Part shown: positions 1 through 7,059 of the stretch, piece by piece
Layout of the letters: each line of letters opens with the position of its first letter
Numbering within the stretch: the stretch's first letter is position 1
Assembly (NCBI GenBank): GCA_004151065.3
Contig: NWUY0305062534.1
Coordinates: 1 to 14,117, forward strand
From: Larix sibirica
Taxonomy: Eukaryota > Streptophyta > Pinopsida > Pinales > Pinaceae
Length of the DNA: 14,117 nucleotides
Direction: 5' to 3'
The notes under the pieces: generated by a model
The model's input: the letters and a program-made list of their open reading frames with translations, nothing else
Told to the model about the DNA's origin: nothing
Database searches by the model: none
Made by a program: the position numbers and the translations under genes

Positions 1-840
1 CACATGGCAATCTAAAGTATGACTATAAAAGGGATTTTTCAAGCTAGAGGGGGGATCTATTCCTCATTATTCTGCCACCATTCAAATTCCATTCCACTTC
101 TTTCTCATTACCTTTGAAAGCCATAGATGGATACTGTAACAAAGAATGAAGATGCCACTGTTGAACATGAATTTTGCATGCCATTAACTCAAGAAGATTG
201 GTGAGAGAGAGACAAGGACTACAACTTGTTCCCTGGAGTCCCAATTTAGAGACTTCCTGTCCAGCCTGTGCTCGAGCACCAGAAGGGAACTGGTGGCTGT
301 TCGAGGGACTATTAACTTAGAGAAGGGAGCTTGTTCTTGGCATTTTGCAGGCTGATGGGGAAGGATAATTGAGGATTAGGACAACTATGGAGGGGGTTTA
401 GGTACTAGTGGGTTGCATGAGAAATTCAGCTGAGTAATTGGGATTGAGGGAGATTTTTACATTGTGGATTGATAGGCCTAGCTCGAGGGTGTCCTGTCAA
501 AATAGGATCTGGATTGACAGTGTCTATGGCTGGGAGGAACGTCCTTCACATGCAACCAGTTGGAGAACACTCGATTTAAAATATAAGCCTCTAATTGTTA
601 TGAATGCCATGTTTAATTCTATGTTTTTATGCTATTTATTTATTGTTTTATGAATGTCTAAATGTATGGAATTGCATGGCATGGAATGTGTGTTCATGTC
701 GACTTGTCTGTAAATTATAATGAATGCATAAAATGCTTTGGGAGACCATGTTAATTTATTTTCGCTGTTAAATTGAATTTAATTGTATAAGAACGAAATT
801 GGGTATGCATGTTAAATTCAGATATGGAAATTGAGTGCCT
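1..840. other. Left flank without a recognisable gene
   Basis: No reading frame here resembles a known protein family. A TATA-like string (ctataaaagg) lies near position 24, and a 7 bp inverted repeat (ctgtcaa at 494-500, ttgacag at 514-520) could form a small hairpin. The stretch from about 590 becomes AT-rich, with repeated atgaatg-like words. It could be the decayed remnant of an LTR element, but no paired LTRs, primer-binding site or polyprotein can be seen, so this is only a possibility. Confidence 0.4.
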
Positions 841-884
841 TTGGTCTTCATGGTCAATTAAGGATGATAGGTACATTACAACAT

Positions 885-1348
885 GAATGAATTATGCATA
901 ATAGATACCTCATCGCAATGGCTTTGTTGAAGAGGTAAGTAATCATTTCATATAGTAATGAGCATGAGCTAGTCCTAATAAAATATGATAAAATAGATAT
1001 CCATGTTCCCCAAAATTTCATGTGGTTAGGACTAGGTTTAAATCATGAGCAAATTCGACAAAATAGATGCCTTGCCACCTTGTCTTCAACGAAGAGGTAA
1101 GTAAAATGTTTTGTGCAGTTGGGACTAAATGCATGTTATGAGCAAATTGTGTAGAATGAATACCCTTGTCACAAGCAGTTTCATGTAGTGGGGCCCACAT
1201 CTAAGTCAAGAGCAAAATTGCAAAATAGATACCTCATCACAACATCTTAGTTGACGATGCAAGTAAGTCATTTTATAAAGTTGAGGTCAAGTAGAAGTCC
1301 TAAATGAATTTTACATGGAGGGTAAATCATTGTACGTAATTTCATATG
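885..1348. repeat. Degenerate ~162 bp tandem repeat, left part
   Basis: A diverged tandem array. The anchor word atagat (often followed by acctcatcacaac) recurs at 901, 993, 1063, about 1156 (as atgaat) and 1225, so steps of 92 and 70 bp alternate and give a composite unit of 162 bp. Each unit also carries gagcaaattNgacaaa before the anchor and gaagaggtaagtaa about 30 bp after it. The array breaks off at 1348, where a LINE is inserted, and resumes at 4814. Period and landmarks are read directly from the sequence. The family is not one I recognise. Confidence 0.8.
1342..1348. repeat. Target-site duplication, left copy (TCATATG)
   Basis: Seven bases directly abutting the T-run (the poly(A) tail of the reverse-strand LINE). 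The same seven bases occur at 4807-4813, right after the last recognisable LINE coding sequence. Seven matching bases alone could be chance. The call rests on the fact that joining the flanks at this word restores the surrounding repeat period. Confidence 0.7.
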
Positions 1349-1358
1349 TTTTTTTTTT
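1349..1358 (-). other. LINE poly(A) tail (T-run on plus strand)
   Basis: Ten consecutive T on the plus strand, equal to a 3' poly(A) on the element's own strand. It lies between the putative target-site duplication and the element's 3'UTR and sets the 3' end of the insertion. Confidence 0.8.
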
Positions 1359-1692
1359 CCAAAAGAAAAAGAGCTCTCTTGCTATTCAATTATGAATCAA
1401 AGAAACTACACTGTATCGCTTGTCCAAAAGACAGTACAAACTCATTCAGAGTACTCTAAGTTATCCATATTCAGATCTAAAACCAAAAACTATGATATCA
1501 TGTGTCTTCATACAGATCCATATGACTGGATATTACAAAAAAGCTGTAAATCTATTTGGAATCCAAAATAAAACTCTATGTTCTATATTGTCCCAGTATT
1601 CTCCAGTCTTCTAGCAGCACATATCTTTCTACAGTAAACACATAAACTGAATACTATGCAAAAATAAATAAGTAATACAAAAAACATCAACT
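1359..1692 (-). other. LINE 3' untranslated region
   Basis: About 334 bp between the RNase H stop codon (TGA at 1693-1695, minus strand) and the poly(A) tail. It holds no coding signal on the minus strand. An open frame on the opposite strand (1420-1614) resembles nothing known and is treated as chance. Confidence 0.65.
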
Positions 1693-2190
1693 TCAATAAA
1701 TGTTTATCAATTTCTCCTCCAAAAGTTGATCCTTCATAAAATGTCTAATAACCGCCCTACCGGCACCCATGTCCAGGCCCTTCTTTGATAGAATATCGAC
1801 CTTTTTGTTATATACCTTGCTCACATGGCTGAATGATATGGATGTGATTGACGTTAGGAGAGTCATAATCCTCTTTTTCCAGAATGATAAAGCTGACACC
1901 TGTAATTTATCAATCCCTAAATCCCAATCTATGATAGCATTGGAGTCGCCTAAAATATCAATCCGAATAATCGCCAAGGACCAAGACAGGTGCAGAATGC
2001 CCCACAATGCTAGTAGCCATGATCTCGTATTATTCCCATGACCACAACCAAAATGCATCTCCACCCGTTGATTCTTATCAAGAATCAATAGACATCCTGC
2101 ACCGCATTGACCCACTTGTGCTACTCCATCAAAACTGCCAACCAGATTATTATATCCCATCATAGGAAAATCCAGGTTTTAACCCTTCAA
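1693..2190 (-). pseudogene. LINE RNase H domain remnant
   Basis: The minus-strand frame resembles plant RVT_3-type RNase H domains. The first catalytic Asp is present in a GSFDG motif, a GDSNAIIDW motif carries the third acidic position, and a late Asp stands in KKVDILSKKGL, as in the family pattern RE.N..AD.LSK.GL. The second catalytic position, normally the Glu of a TNN.AEL motif, is altered: the frame reads GNNTRSWLLALWG. The family pattern just upstream (WRAPPLKG then NLDF) is in the same frame but interrupted by a TAA. RNase H would remove the RNA strand after first-strand cDNA synthesis; this copy should be inactive. Confidence 0.85.
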
Positions 2191-2249
2191 TGGTGGAGCC
2201 CTCCACTGTACATCTGTCATATACTGCTTAATATATGTCACTGAGCCAA

Positions 2250-3300
2250 TTAAAGTATATTTTTTATTATAAAATTGAGTTGAGTTCCTAAGACGCTAGA
2301 TGCCCATATGAATCTTAATGGGAAAGAAATCTGATATCGATAGTGCTCATACCAGTTTCCCAAACATTTTGACAAAGTATCCCCAAACCATGATCCATGT
2401 TGCCCATGTAAATAGGCAGTCTCATCCCATACTTGTAAGGTGACAATGCATTTCGCAAATAGATGATCACAAGTTTCTTCCGCCTGAAAACACATGTAAC
2501 AAACTAATGTCCCACACCCCCCATGTAATGTATATCTGTCTCTAGTATAGATATGGTAATTCAGAGCCAACCACATACAAATTTTCATTTTTCCCGGAAT
2601 CCCCCATTGCCAAAGTTTAGTACACCACCAAGCTGGAGGAGGAAGATTTGCATCTGATGCAATAGCCAAGTATGTCTGCGTTGTGGTAATCGATCCGTCC
2701 CCATTACCAAACTCCCAACAAATGGCATCTAGCTCATTTGATAGAAAGATACCAACATGTATTAAACCAAAGATAAACATTTCCCACTCCAGTGCCGCAG
2801 TCCCAGTCATATTCATCTTAGTGGCCCTTAGCTAGTCGCATACACATAGTGGATCTGACTGTTCTTCTTGGATTTGATTAAGGAAATGTATCCCCATATC
2901 GTGATTGACCTGTAGAGTATCAACTGAGAATCTAGAATATGTATGCCCAATGATCAAGTCTAATCCCACTCTCACCTGATAACCATTGCCAACCATCCAT
3001 GCCAGCCAACGCTGTAAGTAGGGATAAACGTCAACCAACCAGTCCAAATGACTGAGTACTTTCTTTTGAACTTATTCTCAAACCTAATCTAACCAATGAC
3101 CGTATCAGGATACACGTATTTGTCTCTGACCAATAGTCCCCATAATCCACCATCTGTTAGTCCACGCCAAAGGCTCTTCAAATGCAATGTTTTATACACC
3201 CAATATAAATTACGGATGCCCTATCCCCCAACAACCTTGGGAGTAGATATACATTCCCAAGATGTTAAATGACACCCCTGGTACTTCGACTTGCCCTTCC
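2250..3300 (-). pseudogene. LINE post-RT region with zf-RVT zinc-binding domain
   Basis: Read on the minus strand from 3300 downward, the sequence shows the usual post-RT landmarks of plant LINEs. First is IWKGKSKYQG and a PKVVGG-stop-GIRNL motif (family form PK..GGLGIR), then VGNGYQVRVGLD. Last is a zf-RVT domain with WQWGIPGKMKICMWLAL and the zinc-ligand pattern CYMCFQAEETCDHLFAKC. The frame is broken by in-frame TAGs at 3221-3223 and 3089-3091 and by shifts. Near 2300 the homology moves into another frame (a WGI..LRNST-like segment followed by NKKYT), again with a stop. The region is thought to help template binding in such elements. The product here is not translatable as one chain. Confidence 0.85.
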
Positions 3301-4000
3301 ATATGATGAGGTGAGACTTTAATGCCATAGATCAAACTCTCTGCCCTAGCCTGATGTATAAGATGGCTAAGTCCTTCAATGACCTATATAAATAAAAGTG
3401 GGGATAATGGACATCCCTGGCGCAGACCTAGCCTTAAAGAAAGAAGTAGGAAAACCATTGATAAGGATAGCAAAATTAGTAGTCTTAGGACACCCCATAA
3501 TCCACTGTGTGATATGAAAGTCCAGTCCAACATTTAAAAGCATAAGTCTAATAAATGACCAATCAACATAGTCATATGCCTTAATCAAGTCAAGTTTCAA
3601 TACCATAGCTGCAATCTTCTTCATCTTAGCAGTATGAATAGCCTCCTGTGCAGTCCCAATAGCATCGAATATCAATCTATGGTGAAGGAACCCGAATTGT
3701 TCCACTGAAATGCCTCTGGACAATCCCCCCTTGATCCTTTGTGCAATTTTTTTAGAAATGATTTTGTATATTAAATTGCATAATGAAATGGGCCAGTAAT
3801 CCTGGAAAGTCACTAGATTAGAAATTTTAGGGATCAGGGCAATAAAGGTGGCATTCACACCTCAAGAAACCATTCTAGTCACCCTAGCCTCCTCCACTAG
3901 GCGAACAGGTTCCAGACCCATAATGTCAAAAAACTGGATAAAAAACTCACACGTCCAGCCATCCGGCCCCGAACTCTTATCCTTATCCATATCCTTCAAG
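3300..4000 (-). pseudogene. LINE reverse transcriptase remnant lacking the YADD motif
   Basis: The minus strand begins with KSSGPDGW and EFFIQFFD, passes a TGA at 3862-3864, then continues with NATFIALIPKISN, motif A (LKLDLIKAYDYVDWSFI, catalytic Asp present) and, after a frameshift near 3430, motif B GLRQGCPLSPLLFI, a TAG at 3384-3386 and VIEGLSHLI. After YGIKVSPHH (about 3301-3330) the sequence jumps straight to the post-RT segment IWKGKSKYQG. The expected ...FADD.. catalytic motif C and the following roughly 200 residues are absent, pointing to a large internal deletion near 3300-3315. The enzyme would copy element RNA at a nicked target; this copy cannot. Confidence 0.9.
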
Positions 4001-4088
4001 ATATCCTCAATTTAAAATATATAAATCAGCCCATAAATAACATAACAGTCATTATCCGAGAAAATGTGAGGCATCACCTGAATAATCC

Positions 4089-4545
4089 TCACCTAAGCCT
4101 CCATATTAAAAGAATGGGGACACTTCTAGATATCTGAGAAGTAATGTACAACTTCCTCATCAATCCTCGGCATATCAGAAATCGTGGTGCCCAAAGAGTT
4201 TTTAATGTCCCAAATAGCCTTCTTTTTCCTCCGACTATCTGCAAATGCATGGAAAAACTCCGTATTCTGGTCCCCATAAGATAACCAAAGAGCATGACTT
4301 TTAAGTCGCCACAGTTCTTCATCAGTCTTAAGAAGTGCAGCTTTTTGCAACTCCAAGTTACTAATCCGATCGATAACCACAGGGTCAATGGTTTCCACAT
4401 AAGGACGAGCCAATAGTGTAGAAATAACCAATTCGATATCCTGCAATTCAAGTCTCAAATGAATCTTTTTGTCCCGGGTCTAAGGTGCCACCCTAGACTT
4501 CAACATGCGCAAGAAAGCTGGTAATCTAATCATAGCCGAGGTAGA
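4089..4545 (-). pseudogene. LINE linker between endonuclease and RT
   Basis: The minus-strand frame 4126-4458 carries the linker signature of plant LINE ORF2: LRLELQDIELVIS, then KSHALWLSYGDQNTEFFH, SRRKKKAIWDIKNSLG and VVHYFSDI (family pattern: ALWL..GD.NT.FFH ... RRKKN.I..I.. G). Upstream in the element (4459-4545) IRLPAFLRMLKSRVAP continues the homology but is cut by a TAG. The role of this linker in the enzyme is not well defined. It is useful here because it proves EN and RT fragments belong to one insertion. Confidence 0.85.
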
Positions 4546-4806
4546 CTATTCAACCACCATAGTAAACCATAATTGTCGAACCATCCCTATAAATATGTCA
4601 TCCAAAGACCATAGATGACAATACTTAAATGGATACTTGGATGGAAAGTCATTGTTTCCAATTTTCAGAATAACAGGGAAATGGTTCGAGATATGAACAG
4701 TCTCCACCCAAGAAGAACAATGTGAAAATAACCCAAGGAGATCCTCATTAACAAAAAAACCTGTCCAATCGCTTTGCCACTGCCTCATCTCGCCTTCTCC
4801 CATTGC
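4546..4806 (-). pseudogene. LINE endonuclease C-terminal fragment
   Basis: About 85 codons on the minus strand match the end of an APE-like LINE endonuclease and its junction: DWTGFFVNEDLLGLF (family form LDRFLVS..W...F), VHISNHFPVILKIG and PFKYCHLW. The final catalytic motif, normally SDH, reads SNH, so an active-site Asp is replaced by Asn. Everything N-terminal is absent because the insertion is truncated at about 4806. The domain would normally nick target DNA to prime reverse transcription. Confidence 0.8.
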
Positions 4807-4813
4807 TCATATG
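4807..4813. repeat. Target-site duplication, right copy (TCATATG)
   Basis: Seven bases identical to 1342-1348, immediately beyond the truncated endonuclease fragment. From 4814 the sequence continues (gttagggcc...) at the point where the tandem repeat stopped on the left side. Confidence 0.7.
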
Positions 4814-5350
4814 GTTAGGGCCATGTACAAGTCATGAGCAAATTTGTAGGATAGATACCTATCACAACATAGCTAAAGAGGTAAGTAAGTTGTTTCATGC
4901 AAATGGGGTGGCTAAATGCAAGATCTATGTGAATTTGGCAAAATAGATAACCTTGTTGCAATGTCTTCATTAAAAAGGCAAGAAAATTGTTTCATATATT
5001 GAGGATTAATGGCAAATTCTAAACAAATTTCACAAACAATTTCATGTAAGTGACCACATGTAAGTTGTAAGCAAATTTGGCAAAATACATATTAATAACA
5101 ACATCATCACATAAGAAGTTAGTGTTCGTTTTATACAATGAGAGTCAAGTACAACCTTAAACAATGATGTAAGTCGAGGAAATTGTATAAAAACTTTACA
5201 AAATCAATACCTAGTTATAACATTTTTGTTAAAAAAGGAATAAGTAATTTCGTACAATTAGAAACGGCTACAAGTCCTAAGCAAAATTGACAAAATAAAA
5301 AATAAAAATACAAGTCGTAGACAAGTTTGTAGAAAATTCTTCACCAAAAG
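4814..5350. repeat. Degenerate ~162 bp tandem repeat, right part
   Basis: The array resumes after the LINE. atagat anchors occur at 4851 and 4943 (92 bp apart), then decayed anchors at 5085 (atacat), 5203 (atcaat) and 5295 (ataaaa). The flanking words gcaaatttggcaaa and agaggtaagtaa recur. Spacing becomes irregular (142, 118, 92), so this end of the array is more eroded. No coding sequence is apparent. Confidence 0.75.
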
Positions 5351-5630
5351 GTAATTATTGCGAGGCGTCTGACTGTCTTCGCCCAGCGGTAGTTTGTGGG
5401 ACGTATTTACAACAACAATCCCATGATGAACACTGGCGCCAAGGTTGGGATTGTGACATCTTATCTCTCTAATTTTCTATTGGGTTTTCCATGATATGGG
5501 TAGATGCTGCTTCTCTATTTCTATTGGCCAGAGTTAGATTTACATGTGCCACTCTACTGATTGGGCATCTGCATTTATCAAATCAAGTTGGGACCCAATG
5601 GCAATGGATAACAGTGCTGAAACTCCATAG
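5351..5630 (+). promoter_or_regulatory. Upstream promoter region of the bHLH gene with CCAAT boxes
   Basis: Four CCAAT boxes are visible: three in reverse orientation (attgg at 5479, 5523 and 5560) and one forward (ccaat at 5595-5599), the last about 32 bp before a TATA box. An E-box CATGTG lies at 5543-5548. A 9 bp inverted repeat (acaatccca 5415-5423, tgggattgt 5446-5454) encloses the palindrome TGGCGCCA (5434-5441). CCAAT boxes are NF-Y sites in general; whether these are used is inferred. It is assigned to the bHLH gene because that is the only intact gene downstream. Confidence 0.5.
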
Positions 5631-5637
5631 TATATAA
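5631..5637 (+). promoter_or_regulatory. TATA box (tatataa)
   Basis: tatataagg in a relatively GC-richer context, with a CCAAT box about 32 bp upstream. It would place transcription start near 5660. That gives a leader of about 1.4 kb before splicing, which is long but plausible if the leader contains an intron. An alternative A/T run (atatatatat, 6585-6594) followed by a pyrimidine patch could serve a second start. Confidence 0.55.
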
Positions 5638-5659
5638 GGCAGTTGGGAAACAGGTAAAA

Positions 5660-7054
5660 AGTGGGAAGAGAGGGAAAGTGACATTACTCTGAGTTGAATG
5701 TTGGGTGAATGAATACAGCAAAAAATCTGATAATTAAGTGAATATTTTAGAGGAATTGGACGGTGGTTAAATCATTCATCACCTCAGCTTATCATCAACA
5801 TCACCATCTTAATTCCTCTACTCCTCCTTCCCAGCTGCAAGAGCTGTTCTGAACGAAGTCTCCATCTTGTAGGCCTGCCGACAGACTAGGACCAAACTTT
5901 CAGAGCTGTGAGTCTAGGTAGGATTGGGATGAATTTAATGGCGGGGGACCGTGGAAGCTAAATTTGGGATACTAAGTACTGGCGTGTACAATGTGGGTGG
6001 AGAGGAAAGAAGATCTAGATGTGGAGGAAGAGCAGAGGGAGATCTGACATTTCGGAGAAAAGGGGGAAAAAACTAAGAATGGTGGCGTAATTTGGGAGGA
6101 ATAGGAGAAAAGCCAAGCTTAGCTAGGGAGAAGGATGTGGGTCGGGTGGGGAAAGGGTGTTGGTAGAAGGGAAAGCAGAAAAGATGAGATGATAAATCTG
6201 GTGGGGTGGTCTGCCTGAGGGGCAAGGACTAAGGATCAATTCCATAAGAGGATGCCCAAACATCTTAGTGGATTAATGTCTGTAAGGTAAGAGGGAGTTG
6301 CAATCACTTCAATTCCTGTGTCTGGTTGTTGGAGGGAAACATCTGGCACTTTGACGTTGAAGGCCCGGCGTTTTCTACAATTAGCATTGATCACGGGGCA
6401 GTTCTTTCCTTGTGTTTTCAAGTTTCAACCCTAACCAAACCAACCCAACCCAATCCAGGGCAGGTCAACTTTTCCTAATTTTGTGCCTTATGTTGTTTAA
6501 CTTTGTTTCTAATAACAGTGTGAATTTGCCCACTTTTTATATCTGCCTTGTCCCAAGGAAGAGCCCATTGTCGCCACCATGAGAATATATATATGTGCTT
6601 AGAAGCCCCTTTTCTCCCTAATCCTCCTTATGAGCTGGGAATTTGGGCAGCTTTGGGAAGTGGAACACACTCTTGACTTGCCTTTCTTTACACTAATATT
6701 CTTGCAGTTATAACTGTACATTTCCGCGTCATAAACTACCTCTTCCTTGTTCTTCTTGTTATCTCTTTTTCTGTTTCATGAAAGGAATTTATCTCGTTGA
6801 TGATGCAAGTATGGGTTGGTTTGAGTTGTAAGTGATGGAAATAATGCAGCTTTTTGACCGTGTCAATGGTGATACCCCCTCATGTCCTTTAAACAATGAC
6901 AGTCAGACAGCCATTCTCAGTGTTCTGAGCTGCATAAGAGAGTTCTTATGAAAATTATATTACTGAGTCTTAAGTCTTAAGTATTGATCGATTGATATAT
7001 CTCTGCTGAGAGATCAGATTAATTGGTTACACTGACTTGGGTTTTTGTGTTTAG
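5660..7054 (+). other. Probable 5' leader with an intron ending at 7054
   Basis: There is no recognisable protein-coding frame. The 3' end looks like a splice acceptor: gggtttttgtgtttag ends at 7054, six bases before the start ATG. Possible donors are AG|GTAAGAG at 6287 (best match), AG|GTAGGA at 5918 and CAG|GTAAAA at 5654; the sequence alone cannot choose between them. Positions 5990-6220 are purine-rich, and 6426-6460 has a telo-box-like aaccctaacc followed by repeated ccaaacc/cccaaccc words. Short upstream ORFs occur if these parts are in the mature mRNA. Confidence 0.5.
6579..6602 (+). other. Possible 7-codon upstream ORF in strong initiation context
   Basis: ATG at 6579 lies in gtcgccaccatgag and opens a seven-codon frame ending in TAG at 6600-6602. 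Its context is better than that of the main start. It matters only if this part of the leader is kept in an mRNA; with a donor at 6287 it would be spliced out. Two other tiny frames start at 5698 (4 codons) and 5709 (10 codons), just after the predicted transcription start. Confidence 0.3.
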
Positions 7055-7059
7055 CCATC

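Larger units (their letters stand above)
1349..4806 (-). mobile_element. 5'-truncated, decayed plant L1-type LINE with C-terminal RNase H
   Basis: Read on the minus strand, the element shows the domain order of plant L1 retrotransposons: C-terminal end of an APE-type endonuclease (4546-4806), EN-RT linker (4089-4545), reverse transcriptase (about 3300-4000), thumb/zf-RVT region (2250-3300), RNase H (1693-2190), 3'UTR and a 10-base poly(A) (plus-strand T-run 1349-1358). ORF1 and most of the endonuclease are missing, which is the usual outcome of incomplete target-primed reverse transcription. Frameshifts and stops are scattered throughout (for example TGA at 3862-3864 and TAGs at 3384-3386, 3221-3223 and 3089-3091), so it is an old, non-autonomous copy. 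A C-terminal RNase H is known from a subset of plant L1 elements. It lies antisense to the bHLH gene downstream and interrupts a tandem repeat. Confidence 0.92.

Noticed and set aside
24-60. TATA-like ctataaaagg as an LTR promoter
   Set aside because: No paired LTR, primer-binding site or polyprotein remnant could be identified nearby.
438-653. 71-codon open frame near the left end
   Set aside because: No domain or family pattern, with AT-rich drift toward its end; not supportable as a gene or as an LTR-element fragment.
1420-1614. Plus-strand open frame of 64 codons
   Set aside because: Lies entirely within the LINE 3'UTR on the opposite strand and has no recognisable motif.
1769-2041. Plus-strand open frame of 90 codons
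   Set aside because: Mirror of the RNase H coding strand; the minus-strand reading explains the sequence.
6236-6421. 61-codon open frame on the minus strand in the leader region
   Set aside because: No family resemblance, isolated, and opposite to the likely transcribed leader; length is within chance expectation.
7045-7059. Upstream extension of the bHLH frame with a start at 7045
   Set aside because: The codon at 7045 is TTG, not ATG, and the segment crosses a strong splice acceptor ending at 7054. The first ATG in frame is at 7060.
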